Both the position numbers and the translations under genes were made by a program. A stretch of DNA of 64,000 bases from Valencia hispanica (lineage: Eukaryota; Chordata; Actinopteri; Cyprinodontiformes; Valenciidae): assembly GCA_963556495.2 (NCBI GenBank), contig OY747704.1, forward strand, positions 41,217,001-41,281,000, written 5' to 3'. The notes beneath the pieces were generated by a model that did no database searches, was not told the origin of the DNA, and worked only from the letters and a program-made list of their open reading frames with translations. Of this stretch, positions 13,311-25,910 are shown in pieces. Position 1 is the first letter of the stretch, and every line of letters starts with the position of its first letter.

Positions 13311-14936
13311 TTTAAATATTCAATTCAGTGCATCAAATCATTTTAGAAAAATATGGTTTTAGTTATGGTTTCACAGGTAAAGTTGTCGTTCTTGTGTCTC
13401 GATCATATATAAAAAAAGCATTCGTGCACCCGAGAAGCAAACAGCAAAACCTTTGCAAACATGTAACCTTACACGCACATTTTTCAAAGCTTCTCCCATG
13501 CTGCTGTGCTGGCAGACTCTCTGGGCAGATACCAGGCCTTTGATGGCCTGCTGGGCTTATCCAGGCAGCCTGGTCAAAACTGTGTGTTGTGTGTGCATGT
13601 GGTTAAATCCACCTTGGCCACAGTTTGGCTCTCCATCTCACCAGTGTGACAGCACTGAAAAGAGCCTCTGTTTTGGGTCCAGCCTCATCCCACATTAATC
13701 AACGACGCTGCGAGGGCAAGCAGGAGGGACTGGGAGGCATAGATGGGGAGACAGGAGGGGGAGAAATAAGGACCAGTGAAGGCGCCAGCCCAAACCAGCA
13801 CCATCCCACATTGTTTTCTGCTTCGATGCCTTTTCAACCTAGTTATGTCTTTATTTTTAACTTCTTCTTGTGTTTCTGCTGTGTCTTAGTTTTAGAGCGT
13901 AATTGAGGTTTTCTCTTTATTGGCTTTCAATATTTATATGCCTCATCCCGTTCTCTACAACATTAAATTCCCTTTTACCTCCATATCTTCTTCTCTCTTC
14001 TTTCTCTCCTACCTCTCTCTCTCTCTGTCACTCCCATCACTGTACCATCTTTCCTTCTGTTGCCCTCTCCCTCTGTCACTCTCTTGCTGTGCTGCCATAA
14101 TAAACGCCCCATCCAGCTGGGTTGATGTATGAATGGAGTCAGTTTCATCGCCTGTTGCCCGGTGCAGCAGCAGGGGTTGGTGGGGAGTCTTTAAGACTCC
14201 CAGGTGATGGGGCCTGGACTTGATTTTAGTGTACTTGAAATTATTTGTGCATACAAAGGGGTTATTGCTGTTGGAAAAATGCATTTACCAGTTTTTTTGT
14301 TTTAGAATCTATTCTATCCAGACAATAAGCCAATAAAAGCACCATAAAACAGAGAATAATGAGAGACTTGACATCAAAAAGAACTCATTTACGTGCGTTA
14401 CCTGTTGAAAAATTATTCTCAAACAGACTAGGGAAGTAAAGACTTTGATGAATGAGAGTCATAAAGATTTTTTTAACAGCCACAAACACCCCAGTTTCCA
14501 GTTCTAGTCCAAAATGTGATAATATACATTTTTCGTCTTTTTACCCCTAAGAAACTGGTTAGAGAGAAATGGGCCATGATTATTAATCTCCCAGGGAAAC
14601 GTGTTCTGTTTTTATATTGCACCACCTCTCCCAGGACAGGTGTGAACCGGTGAACTTGACCTTTATGGATGGACAGAGTTGTTGCAGGTGGAAAAATGTG
14701 TTGCAGAAGAATACCTGTGCGGGGGCTTAGCTGCAAAGAGTAGGTCAACTATCTATAAAAGAATCAGCAACCAAGGAGTAAGACAGAGGTGACCTTTGGT
14801 CTCACAAAACCAAGTTATTGTGAAGAATTACTTAAACTATTTTGGAAGGACTAAAACACTCCAATGTGAATAAACCCCATGAAATGTTGAAGATAGTCCA
14901 TGAAACAAACTTTCTCTGTTTTCAAGTAAATGATAG

Positions 14937-15090
14937 ATCCATCCATCCATCCATCCATCCATCCATCCATCCATTTTCTTCCGCTTATCTTGGGTTGGGT
15001 CGTGGGGACTGCAGCTTAAGCAGAGAGATCCATACTCCCCTCTCCCCAGCTACTTGGCCCAGGTCCTCAGGGGGAGTCTAAAGGCATCCC
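14937..15090 (-). mobile_element. (ATCC)n tract with non-LTR retrotransposon 3' end
   Basis: Tetranucleotide tract at 14937-14974 followed by TTTTCTTCCGCTTATCTTGG and about 115 bases of a sequence that in many fish genomes sits directly next to a CCAT repeat. The usual interpretation is the 3' end of a LINE with a (TGGA)n tail, here in minus orientation. No coding part is attached, so the copy is severely 5'-truncated. The LINE clade is not determined. Confidence 0.55.
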
Positions 15091-15179
15091 AGCTCAGAAA
15101 AATAACCTGATCATAAACTGTATGGATTTTTTTGGTATTTTCCCCAAGTGTTGTGTAGTGTTTTAGGCAGACTAGGTGG

Positions 15180-15920
15180 CATGCACTTGAAACTTGACTT
15201 GTGAAACAAAGACTTGGTTTAAACTTGTTATCTGAGACTCAAGTGTCATTGATAGTGCTTGTCTCATGTAATCAGGAGTAAAAACAAGCTGGTATGTAAG
15301 CTACAGCCTGGATCTCAGACAGCTAATTCAGAAATGCGTGCACATATTTTGTTTGGGAAAGGGTATACTTGAATTAAATCTCAAGATGTTTCCAGGCAGT
15401 TGGTTTGAATGATTTGTTGCCATTTGCTCATGTTTTGGTCGCTCCAACTTGAACTTGCCTCACAAAGACATAAGACTTGACTTAGACTTTCTACTCAAAT
15501 ACTTTAAATTTGTCTTGAACTTGCTTCTTTGAGTCTTGCGATGACTTGGACTCGCCCCATAAAGACTTGAGACTTGACTTGGACATGCCTCTCAAAGACT
15601 TGAGAATTGACTTTGACTTGTCTCTCAAAGACTTGAGTTGGACGTGCCTCATAAACAATTGCTACTTGACTTGGATTTTTACCTCAGAGGCAACTTGGAA
15701 ATGCATTTTAAAGACATGAGACTTGACTTGGAATTGTCTGTCAGAAACTTGAGACTTCACAGGGACTTGTCCCTTCAAAGACTTAAGATGGACATGCACC
15801 AAGATGTTTTGAGATTTGATTTGAGCCTTTTAAAGACTTTAGATTTACTTGAACTTGCCCCATAAACAATTGAGATTGGACTTGGACTTGTCTTGGAAAA
15901 ATATGAGGCTTGACTTGGGA
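15180..15920. repeat. Degenerate minisatellite built on an ACTTGACTTGGACTTG motif
   Basis: Imperfect repeats of units such as CTTGAGACTTGACTTGGACT and CCTCATAAAGACTTGAG recur about every 35-50 bases, clearest between 15430 and 15910. The open frame at 15638-15865 is a product of this periodicity (repeated LDL/RLD residues) and is not a gene. Divergence between units suggests an old array. Similar ACTTGA-rich tracts occur in fish repeats, but I cannot assign it to a named family. Confidence 0.75.
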
Positions 15921-17178
15921 GAAATTACGTGGAGAAATCTCTAGTTAAATGTGACAACGATATCAGCTCTGGCACACTGTATATTGGTGCGGTCAATAAA
16001 TAACGTTAAAATGTTTATCAAGCTTTTTGGGTCCCATGGTTTTAATGTAGCAAATATTTGTTTTGATTAAGAAATCTCCTGATAACAGCAGATAAAGCTT
16101 ATAATGGCGTTCCTACGGAACCACACAAACATGGGATCAGAACCTCACTTTGAATTCTGAACTAATTATAATGTTCCTAATGGGCATGTTTTGGCTCCAC
16201 ATTGTGTTTGTCTAATTAATTAGCATATAGCCTATGGATAACACAAATGAGCTGTTGTAGTAATTAATTTATCTAGATACATTGTACCTCAAGCCAAGGT
16301 TACTGTACATTCAGCCTGCCAAGATACAGTAGATCCCCAGAGCTGTGTGTTGTTCATGCAACATGTGACAGAGCTCTCATTATGCTGAATTGTGTCTCCA
16401 CAAAGCTGAAACCCGTCTGTCTTCGTTGCAGCCTGTAGAGTTGACAGCATAATAATGTTTGTCTGCTAAATGGTGGAAAAATGCTACGATTCCTTCAACC
16501 AGTTCAAATATTGAATTTCCTTGTGTTTAAAAACGTGGTGGAGTATGGCAGGTTTATCCTTTTTCTGCCTGCCATTTTTCAAAACACTGAATATTGCTTT
16601 TGACAAGGCTAACATTATGTGAGGGAGCATTAGGGTGTTGTTTCTCCACACATGCCAACTCGACAGGAGATTGGAGCCGTATGCATATCTGCGGCAGTGG
16701 GAATGGGAGTGTCTTCCTCTGCTCGGACGGCAGGAACAGATTAGTGACAGCCGGCCAGGCCCAGCAGACAGAGGTCACTGCATCAGTGGAATCATCTGAG
16801 AAGATGGAACGGGTGTGGATTGATATGTTAGTGTTTGTCAAAGAAAGAGGGGGTGCTTATGTTACGTAGATGACATAAGCTGCTGATGTTGCTCTCAGAT
16901 TCAATGGCTACACCTGACCTTCAGCTACTCATGTCTGCTCTGATCTATCTAATCTATAATTACAGCCTCTCCTGTCTTATAACAATATATGTCAGTCTTG
17001 CATTGCTATATTATCTTACTCTAATTTCTGCAGAAAGAGAAGGAATGAGAGTCTGCGCAATGCCCTGCATGCTGTTGGTGCTTCTGTGTTTATTGTAAAA
17101 GGTAACTTATAACTTTCCCTGCCAAATCAGCCTCAACAATTTCTCTGGCAAGCTTTACCATCATTGCACCGGAGTTCA

Positions 17179-17218
17179 TGTGTGTGTGCGTGAGTGTGTG
17201 TGTGTCTGTGTGTGTGTG
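17179..17218. repeat. GT microsatellite, interrupted
   Basis: Imperfect (GT)n tract of about 40 bases with CG, GA and CT interruptions, inside the intron before exon 4. Confidence 0.9.
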
Positions 17219-18676
17219 ACCTTTTTAGTGGGCAGATGATAACCGTTTCCGCCGAGACAGGAATAGAAGACAAAATGACCTGTTTCGAGACCAAGACCAG
17301 AAAGGGCGGCGTAAGCAGTTTGCAGCCTCTGTGAGCCTTGCCCCATCCCCCCGCCCCACCAAGATTTTTCTCAAGAGAAAGAAAGACTGAGGGCTGTTTG
17401 TAGAGAACGAGATAGAAAGAAAGATACAGGAGGAAAAATAATTACCTATTGTAAACTCTGCAGATGAAATGCTTTTCCCTTGTGTGTGTGCGCGTATGCC
17501 TCTGGTCATTAGCGGGGGTAAGAGAGCATCCTGAGACATGTTGGGCAACACAAGCTATCCCATGGTGGGATGATAGTGACCTTTCATCCATGTCTGATTA
17601 TGCGCCATGCTCTGCAAATTGAACTGGAACAAACCTAGGAAAAACAAGAAAAGCTTGTCTTAACTCGCATTCAAAGAGATCATCAACTAAATTGAAAGTA
17701 ATAGTTTACAGGTCCTGCAAAATGACTCAAGGTAGATGTGGAAAATGGCAACAATGAGGTTCATTTAACAAAATTTAATAAACAACTTATATAGATATTA
17801 AATGACTTATTTTACCTATACAAAAGATGCCATTTATCTTAATCTAAATATCTGCCAGTACCAATGTTTTCCAGATCTATTTAGGCACTGTCTTCCATCC
17901 TTTTTGAGATCCAGCTGCAAGGGATGACCTGTTTAGAAGAGAAACCCAAACATCCCTCCCCAGCAACACTCTTTGGGTCATCCTGAGGCATTATTAGACC
18001 AAAAGAAGCACTCTCACTTGTGATTTATAGTTGGTTAATATTGTAAAAGTTTTAACAAGTTCTTCCCAAACAAGATATTTCAACGCAAGACTGTGCTACC
18101 AAAACAATCCCCACTACAAGAGCTAAAACTTCTCACAACCCCTGCTCAGGACTGTCTGCTTACCCATTTGTCCTTCACACAAATGTTTTGCATCTTCACA
18201 GCAACACACAAAAGAAGCTCACAACTGGGTTGAAGACCTGGCTTCAGGGTTGTTAAAACTCTTTTTCAACATCAGCACAGTTGGAAGATGAAAAATTCTA
18301 TCCTCCCATACTATGAGACACATTTCTGTAGAAAATGTCTTATTTTATTGCTCGGTGACAGTTTCCCAGATACACCCAAATGTGTGGCTTTGAGAGACCT
18401 CAGTGGGGCACCAGAATGGCACCCAAAGGTTATTTAGTTGAATGAGCACACTGCTGGGTCGGATAAGACAACATGGTTTTCATTACGACACCCTCCTTAT
18501 TTTAGCACTTGAACAAATTTAGTTTTTACTACTGTCTTTGAGAGCATTTTCAAAATCTTTACCTTCAACTGGCTGTCATGACCTTGTGAATTCTTAGTCA
18601 GGGCAGTTGCTGTTATTGACACCACACAACACAGTGCTGACCCGCTCCTGACCTTTCCAATGTTTCTTGTCCCCAG

Positions 18677-18767
18677 ATGGACTCCTTGGAGGCTCTAGGA
18701 GAAGAGATCAGCGGGATGGCACGCTGTCCGTATGATGCCAAACACGCCAATGTTGCGCTTTTTGCTG
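18677..18767 (+). CDS. sema6a: Semaphorin-6A-like, window exon 4
   Basis: 91-nt exon, phase 0 to 1, TTGTCCCCAG acceptor and GTAAGA donor. It reads [20 protein letters not shown] followed by [10 protein letters not shown] and the first base of an Asp codon. The [27 protein letters not shown] core, split over exons 4 and 5, is diagnostic of class 6 semaphorins. DAKHANVAL with Met before ARCP favours 6A over 6D, which I recall as SGLARCPFDARQTNVAL. Confidence 0.95.
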
Positions 18768-20313
18768 GTAAGACTAAATATTTTGGTGCAAGTCAATCAT
18801 CCAGACATTTTAACAACAAATGCTGTTGCCATTAAAAGAACAAGTTGTTTAATAATGTGGTTCACTAGAGGTTTAACGAGGTCTCACAAAATTAAAACGG
18901 CACATTATTTATCTTCAAAGTGATGAGAAGTGTAACTTAATCGGCCTTCAAATGAGGCCTTTGAAAGATGCATTCCCTGCTTTTGGACACAACCTTCAAA
19001 TAAAAAGAGAACTTGGTTAAAAAAAACTGCGAAAGAGACAATATTTGAATGATTTGTTAGCACTGTGAGGGTACCGAAATTAGCTAAATGCAAATTATGC
19101 TAATTTGTTGGGGTTTTTTTCAGTCTACACTTCTGTTGTTCTATAGATGTTGTTTAAAATCTATCAGCTTGTGACTTCTGAAACGTTTTCAGTAAAAATT
19201 GACTGAATGTATCACTACTCCCCTACTAGTCACAGAATAACATGAGGCAAAAACATTCATCTGAATTACCTCCTATCTGCAGTTACTGTTCACCTAAAAC
19301 GTTTGAAGCTGAGTTGGAAAGTTTAGAGTATTTTATTGATAGATCATTTGCGGATATATTTAATATTGTCCTTAATACCCTGCGGTTTATTCTAATGGCA
19401 GCATTCTGACAACATCTCGTAATGGGAAGCCTGTTTGTGTAACATTCATCAGAGTAAAATCATCAAACTTGCTGCTACTTAGACTCTGCGTCTGAAGTTT
19501 GTTTCTTATTAGGGTCCTTGGAATGTATCAGCAGTACTATGGTAACTGAAAAAATAATTTCCCTCTGACTTTTCTGTTATTCCTTTTGTTTCTCATTTAG
19601 TTTCTTTCAATATGGATGTGATTTATGAAAGAAGAAAACCAGAATGAGTCAGCTCTCTTTCTTGGCGGAGTGCGATCCACATGCTGCTAAAGACATCCAG
19701 TCCTTGCTCATATTTATTATGACCCGATTTATGACACTATTGATGAGCTGTCCCTGCCTGTTTCGAGCACATGACAGAGTTAGATGCCAAGCCCGAGTAG
19801 TTAATGTGTAGCAGAGCTACTTGGAAAGGAGCTGGAAGCTCTGAGTAATCAAGAGGGTTCCTCTCATTGCTATCCTTTCAATTATATCGTTTGACTTTCC
19901 ACTGTGGTTAAGGCCAAGCCAGGCTGAGGTCATTCTGGTGGTGCATTGTGTTTGGGCAGGCATATATGTGTATTTGCATGTGCATGAAAGTGTATGACTG
20001 TGGCTTAAGCTAGACTGGTGTGTAGGGATTCAGTATTTTTCTTTATTGAGAGATTGGGTGATCACAAATGTGCAACATGTTTAAGTCTTGTTTGTTGTTC
20101 ATTGAAGAATCCCTTCAGTTTGTGAGTCATTTGTTTTCCAGGTCTCAGCCCTCTGAAACTTGTTAGTGTGTCCAACCACAGAGGGCAGAAATCTCTTTAT
20201 TACTTAATGCTTTTTATTTTCTTTCCTCTCTGTGGCTCTTTCTGTCTTCCTTTCTTTATTCTTCTCTATCTTTCCTCCTCATTGCACATTCTGCCTCTGC
20301 TTTCCCCATCCAG
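18768..20313 (+). other. Intron between exons 4 and 5
   Basis: 1546-nt GT-AG intron of AT-rich unique-looking sequence, ending in a strong C/T tract before CATCCAG. I see no repeat or second gene. Confidence 0.75.
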
Positions 20314-20433
20314 ATGGCAAGCTGTACTCAGCCACGGTGACAGACTTCCTAGCGATCGATGCAGTCATCTATCGTAGTCTTGGCGACAGCCCGACTCTTC
20401 GCACTGTCAAACACGACTCCAAGTGGCTGAAAG
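20314..20433 (+). CDS. sema6a: Semaphorin-6A-like, window exon 5
   Basis: 120-nt exon, phase 1-1, CATCCAG acceptor and GTGAGT donor. It continues from exon 4 as [20 protein letters not shown], then [20 protein letters not shown] plus the first base of a Glu codon. The [17 protein letters not shown] block is the Sema6 inner-strand signature. The 6D paralogue, as I recall it, has ATVADFLASDAVIYRSMG, so this again supports 6A or 6B type. No substitution at a normally invariant position is evident. Confidence 0.96.
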
Positions 20434-21943
20434 GTGAGTTGAGGACACGTAAACGAACTTGTTGCTGGAAAAAATCCTAAAAAATTTGCGAAACAAACTA
20501 CACTTTAAATATGGAAGCTTCACCGTGTTTGTTTTGATTCACGATGTTAATGTAGAATTGGCATACGTAGGTTCCAAGTATCAAGATACATCAAGGCCTT
20601 AAAAAGTTTTGAAATTAAAAACTGCTAAATGTTTCCGTTATTCCATTTAAATGCTTTAGAGTCCTATTGAATTTGATGCCAGAGAAAGAGTTACAGGAGG
20701 TTTTTTTTGTTGTGTTTACTTGCCCCTCCCTAACCTATTGTTGCTCACTGCACATTACTTGAAATAATTAAAAATATTAACTTGAAAATCTAATCAAAAT
20801 AAATCAGTTTAGTCTATGATTTTCTGCATTTCTAAATGTGCAAAGATTTAGATAGATGAACATTTGTTTAAATGTCAAAAACATTCAATAAGTTTGGAAG
20901 AAAAGATGTGTATAATTTTCTTATGGTTCCTGTGCTACACTGCATCGTCTAATGATTTAAACTGACACGGCAGCTCAAATAGACTCCAACATTTGATTGG
21001 TCAACCCAGCACAGCAAATTGGCTTCAGATCAACCAAAGCAGTGGAAGTCTGAATAGGGCTTGAAGGTCTGTCAAAAAATAAAATCATGAAGAGCTGCAA
21101 CCATGAAAAGATCAAACAATTACATTTGGCATTTTTGTAAAACCTTATATTCAACTTATTTTATATTTTAATAAACTATGGTTGTTTTTTTATTTAATTA
21201 TTAAGGTAAAATTGTAATATTATTATTATTCATTTTGTTTTTTTATCCATTGAACTGTGGTGATTTTGGACTTAAAGTATCAAAGTATTAGACAAATATA
21301 TTATGTTCTTAAATGTATTATTAGTTCTAAAGAGCAGAGTTGTAAAAGGGTATAATTCTGCACAGCTTTTCTGTTATTTATTTACATTTAACTTTTATTT
21401 TCTTACATATTTAGTTACATTTAAATTTTAATTGATATTTTATTATTGTTACGTATGAAAATCTGTTGCTGTTGTTTTGTATAAAAGCAGTTAGAACATA
21501 GTATATATTTTAGTTTTAGATCGTTGTGTAAAGATATATTATTTTTACTAATATTTTTACACATGCTTATATCGTAAGAATCTTATACCTGCCTGTCTAA
21601 AGGCAGAAAAGTGCAGAACCACTTATGCAAATACTCCTCATTCTCCTTGAAGTCGATCCATTTTGCTATTCTGCCCCAGCTGAAATTGTTCTGCCCCTGA
21701 GGTGAAACAAGCATCAGTCCAGTCTGTCAAAACCCAATAGGTAGTCTTTTCTCGCATGCAAATTGTTTTCCCCACATAAAGGATTACAGACTGAGGCTCT
21801 CAAGACTGGCAATCGGTGCTTCCCTGCATAATATGGCACATATTTTTGTTTGCTGTGAAATATGGTGTCAGAACTATTTTGTCATGGCAAAATATTACTG
21901 ACTTCTTCTTTTCTTTTTTCCTTTTTCTTTTGCTCCCCTGCAG
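20434..21943 (+). other. Intron between exons 5 and 6
   Basis: 1510-nt GT-AG intron, very AT-rich between 20750 and 21560. A long T-rich tract precedes CCCCTGCAG. I recognise no transposon. Confidence 0.75.
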
Positions 21944-22032
21944 AGCCGTACTTTGTCCAGGCAGTCGATTACGGAAACTTCATCTATTTCTTCTTTCGGG
22001 AAATTGCAATGGAGTACAACACAATGGGAAAG
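21944..22032 (+). CDS. sema6a: Semaphorin-6A-like, window exon 6
   Basis: 89-nt exon, phase 1 to 0, CCCTGCAG acceptor and GTAAGC donor. It encodes [20 protein letters not shown] followed by [10 protein letters not shown] (Glu split with exon 5). The YFFFRE(I/T)A motif is conserved across semaphorins. EYNTMGK is the SEMA6A form; I recall 6B having EFNYLEK and 6D EHNNLGK, which makes this exon one of the best for choosing the paralogue. Confidence 0.96.
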
Positions 22033-23133
22033 GTAAGCACAGTCCCAGTTCTTCTGCTGTTGTTTGAACTCTAATCAGAGGTGACTTCCTATTTACTGGG
22101 AGAATGAGGAAGTGCCTGGGGAAGCTAACAGGATATGGGTGTATCACATAATGGGAAGGAGGCTTTCAGGAGTTACTAAGTGGCCAAAGCATATTTTAGA
22201 AACAACAAACAGGATACAAAACCTAAAATAGATCTAGAAAAACAAAATCTATAGATGTCTGGAGGACCTGTTTTGGATGCTAAATATATCCCTTCAATTG
22301 CACATCCGCATCCGCTCCACAATGCTCCTTTTTGACCTCTCTTCTCAATGTTTCCCATGAGAAATTCCTTCCAAGCGCCACAGAGAAATTACCTGGAGGG
22401 GAACTGGAAAAAGCGGCTGAAGAAGCAGCAGCACTTTTTTTCGGGTGTTACAACAGTGAGACAAGAAATTTCTCCTTTAATCATCTAATTTCAGTTTTGG
22501 ATCAAGCAATGAGAGAGTTTAACGAAGCAGCAGGTAGAAGAGAAGAAGAGCATGGACTATGCAGAATAAATTAAAGGGAATATAAGAGAGAACGGTAAGA
22601 GAGCAGATCTGAGGCGACACAAAACACAGAAATAATGGATTCAGTCCCAGAAACAACAACCATGTGTTACATAGAGCATGAATACAGATCGAGCCTCTCA
22701 ATCTGCTGGGTGTTTTGAAAGCAGCGTCAGTGTAATTATGCAAGTAGTGGGAGATCTGATTGAGCATAGAGCAATTTAACATTCAGTGAATGAAATCTCT
22801 TCATTATTCCTCAGCAGAATGGAATTCTCTGACAATGTAAAGAGTCGCTTGTGCAACACAGCAACTGATAAATCTGCTGCGGGAGATTTGTGTTTCTGGT
22901 AAAAAAAAAACAAACAAAGAAAAATATATCTCTTCAGATTGATATTAGTTTGGGGTGAGCTAATTAGGATGTAAATTCTGTGGCAATCACCATACCTGGT
23001 CTGTTTATGGTCGAAAATCCATGAATTTGACTTAATTCACAATATCACCAAAATCCCACCTCAGTCATATGACAGAGTTTCTGCCTCTTATGACAAATGC
23101 TTGATGCCAGTCTTTGCCAGGATGGCTTGGATG

Positions 23134-23178
23134 GCTCATTCCGGAATTGCGCCGCTCATTCCGGAATTGCGCCGCTCA
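23134..23178. repeat. 20-bp GC-rich tandem duplication
   Basis: Two exact copies of GCTCATTCCGGAATTGCGCC (23134-23153 and 23154-23173) followed by the first five bases of a third. It is strikingly GC-rich for this intron. It abuts the left end of the LINE-like composite and may be that element's 5' promoter repeat. Confidence 0.9.
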
Positions 23179-23697
23179 AGGTGGCAGCATGTTGGAGTAG
23201 CTCTGTTACTTTGGTTCATATTTGTTTCTTTTTTTAAACTTTAATTCTTCCATTTCTGGTAGAAACATTGTTTTTGTGGACAACTGTTCTCTCTGGTTTT
23301 GAATGCTGTGCAGATGGAAGGATTTTTGCTGATACTTTTTATTTTTGGACATTTGTTATGATGCATAACCATGGCAACAAGGTGGTTTACAACTGGCAGC
23401 AGCTGATTAACATCACAAAAGCTCAAATAAGACCTCAACTACAGCCACGGGACCCTGGTGAGTTGGGGGGAGGACGCCGTGGATCCGGAGCGTCCTCTGC
23501 GTCGGACTGTCGTGCAACTGCGGAGCGTCTTCAGTCAGAGGCTTCTTCAGATGTGCAGAGCACTACAAGAGATCATCCCTACCCACAGCCATCAGCATCT
23601 ACAACAAATCTTTGAAGGAACTTGCATAATGAGTTACAACAACATTTAATTTCCCTTTGGGATTAATAAAGTAATTTTGAATTTAATTGAATTGAAA
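23174..23697 (+). mobile_element. Short non-LTR-like composite with LINE 3' tail
   Basis: The right end, CCCTTTGGGATTAATAAAGT followed by a TTGAA-rich tail (to about 23697), is a well-known 3' end of teleost non-LTR retrotransposons. The body contains a 115-residue open frame (23268-23615) with a low-complexity Gly/Ser/Arg region and no reverse transcriptase or endonuclease motif. The arrangement fits a LINE 5' region joined to its tail by internal deletion. It could instead be an independent SINE-like element. Confidence 0.55.
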
Positions 23698-24563
23698 ATG
23701 TGGAATAATCCAATGTTCAACTTGACACTCTCACTTGTTCAGCATTTTCTGTAACCACATACAGAAGCAGCCCTGGGTGCGGATCACTGTGCTGCCAAAT
23801 CTCTCATTCATATATCTGTATGTGGGTCAATGTGAGAACGGAGGATTCTGGTCTGTGCATGGTTGTGTGCGGGCTTAAGGATATGGTTTAAATGCATGTT
23901 TGCACCCGTTCACACTGTCAATTTCAGGTCCTGGTTGGAGTTATAGCTGTTAACTATAGTGTGACAACAGCTAATTACAACACTGGCTACCAGATCTAAA
24001 GGCACAGTCGTAATTACAGTTTTTGGCTCTTATTTGAGGCTGTATGGTTAAGATTTTCTGTTGCCAGGTGCTGACTCACAAATCATATAACACACCAATT
24101 TACTGCTTTGTCTAATTAGATATACAGTGATGAAACACCAGGTTAAGACGTCGCTATCTTCAAAAGATTTTTCAGAAACACTTATTTATTTATTTTACAG
24201 CCTCTTCTCTCAGTCCAAAGATACTCATTGGTGTATGGCTTACCAACCACGGTGGCGTTATACCATGGGGCAGCACGAGCACCACCACCCCCCCAAAAAA
24301 AGCAGCATAAATTGTCTTGTCAATGACAATAGTGGTTTGGAGGGCCACAGTAATTTTGTCTGTACAGCGACTGGATAATTATGCTGATAGTTTTTTGTTA
24401 AAGATTCTTGTCTTTTTCACAATTTTCCTGAAGAAATCTCTTCAATCATCTCTTGTTCAAAAAAAAAAAAAACACTTTACAAATGAAAGTTTTATGTTCC
24501 TTTTTTTAAGGGGGTCCTCTTCCAGGACCACCTTCAATAAAGAAAAGCGTAACAATTCCAACC

Positions 24564-25027
24564 CACAATATTGCCAAAGTATTGGGTTACTTGCCTTAAC
24601 ACACACATGAACTTTCATGATATCAGCCACAACCGTTTTAATACGCCTACAAGGTTTAGAAGTGAATTTATGGCGATGTCCGATTATTCCTCCAGAGAAG
24701 CATTGGTGAGGTCAGACGCTGATGTTGAACGAGAAGATCTGTCTCAGAGTCTCTGCTCTAGTCATTCCAAAGATGTTCTGTCAGGTTGAGGTCAGCAATC
24801 CCCAAACCCTGACAACAAAGTCAGGTATAAAACTTTCCAATATGTCTTTGTATGTTGTAGCCTTAGTAGCCCCAGTTATGGGAACTCAAGCCTAATGTCA
24901 CAAATGTTTTTAAAAGCAGGCTGCATGCGAAGATGTTCTATTTCACACACCTGCAGCCATGAAAGTGGTTGGAACACCTTAATTCAATTATTTAGAGGGG
25001 TGAGGGACTATTTTTGGCAGTGCAGTG
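24564..25027 (-). mobile_element. Tc1-like deletion derivative (MITE-like)
   Basis: 464-bp element whose ends match inverted repeats of a common fish Tc1 family: CAATATTGCCAAAGTATTGG at the left and ACTATTTTTGGCAGTGCAGT at the right. Inside, the text TGGTGAGGTCAGACGCTGAT and GTTGAGGTCAG, together with ACAAATGTTTTTAAAAGCAG near the right end, match the two flanks of that family's minus-strand transposase. Nearly all the coding region between them is deleted. A TA follows the right end. The family is recognised from memory and not by a search. Confidence 0.7.
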
Positions 25028-25692
25028 TATATACAAGTATATCCTGCACCTAATCTTTCAACACTGATAACAGATTCTCTAAAACTGTTTTAATTTGTGA
25101 AACGAGCACCTCCAGGGTCTACCCCACCTTTCTTTCAACGAATGCTAGGATAGCCCCCAGCTTCTCCTTGTACCTTCCATGGGATCAATTGAGCATATGT
25201 TTTTTGAATTGAATTTTGATAATATAGTGAAACTGAAAAAGGGAAAGGGTTGAAAGTACCCCTAATTATTGCTAGTGTTATCAAACGAGTAGCTTCAGCC
25301 GATGTGCTATACAGGTTTCATAAAGAAAAAGAGAAAGTGAGACAAACACTGCATCATTGTTAAATTTTTCTGGTTCTAAATGTATACTGTATGTATGTAA
25401 ACTATGCAACATTTCTACCCATCATTCCTGCTAAAAATAAGAAGCTAGTGGACCATCTGGACAAGGATTTGCAATCACTGGAATAAGTACAAGTATAAGG
25501 AATCAAACCTACAGATAGATGATCTTTGGGTTGTGATTGTATCAAGGGTGGCACCTTAGAAAGTAGTCTGTAACATACACTTGCCAATTATTACGTTACG
25601 TCTCCGTGTAAACCACTTAGAAACTCAGATGTGATTCTAGTAGCAGCTGATTTAAGATGTCATAGCCTCCTAAATCTGCGTGTTTCCATCAG

Positions 25693-25910
25693 GTGATGTT
25701 CCCCCGGGTGGCGAGGGTTTGCAAGAACGACCGTGGAGGCTCGCCGCGCGTCCTGGAAAAGCAGTGGACGTCGTTTCTAAAGTCCCGCCTGAACTGCTCC
25801 ATACCCGGGGACTCCCACTTCTACTTCAATATCCTGCAGGCTGTGACGGATGTCATCCACATCAACGGGCTCGATGTGGTGATGGCCACTTTCTCCACGC
25901 CTTATAACAG
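25693..25910 (+). CDS. sema6a: Semaphorin-6A-like, window exon 7
   Basis: 218-nt exon, the longest here, phase 0 to 2, CCATCAG acceptor and GTATCC donor. It opens [16 protein letters not shown], continues [18 protein letters not shown] and closes [27 protein letters not shown] and two bases of a Ser codon. RVxxVCKND.GG and W(T)SFLK(A/S)RLNCS.PGD are hallmark Sema motifs. NCS is a potential N-glycosylation site also present in mammals. Compared with human SEMA6A, Met replaces the first Val pair's second member, and Arg-Gly-Gly replaces Met-Gly-Gly. Confidence 0.97.

Larger units (their letters stand above)
7324..18676 (+). other. Large intron between exons 3 and 4
   Basis: 11,353-nt intron, the longest in the window. 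It holds several listed repeats: a Tc1 fragment near 9400, an L2/CR1 LINE 3' part near 10.5-11.45 kb, a Tc1 remnant near 12.7-13.3 kb, an (ATCC)n tract with LINE tail near 14.94-15.09 kb, a degenerate minisatellite near 15.2-15.9 kb and a GT microsatellite near 17.2 kb. Other parts (7.4-9.3 kb, 15.9-18.6 kb) show only short frames without family resemblance. The block at 12110-12310 begins like a common fish MITE end, but I could not find the matching second end. Confidence 0.7.
22033..25692 (+). other. Intron between exons 6 and 7
   Basis: 3660-nt GT-AG intron. It carries a 20-bp GC-rich tandem duplication and a LINE-like composite (23134-23697) and a Tc1-like deletion derivative (24564-25027), listed separately. 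The rest shows only short frames. Confidence 0.75.

Noticed and set aside
15638..15865. 75-residue Leu/Asp/Arg-rich frame resembling a coiled coil
   Set aside because: The periodicity comes from the ACTTGA minisatellite.
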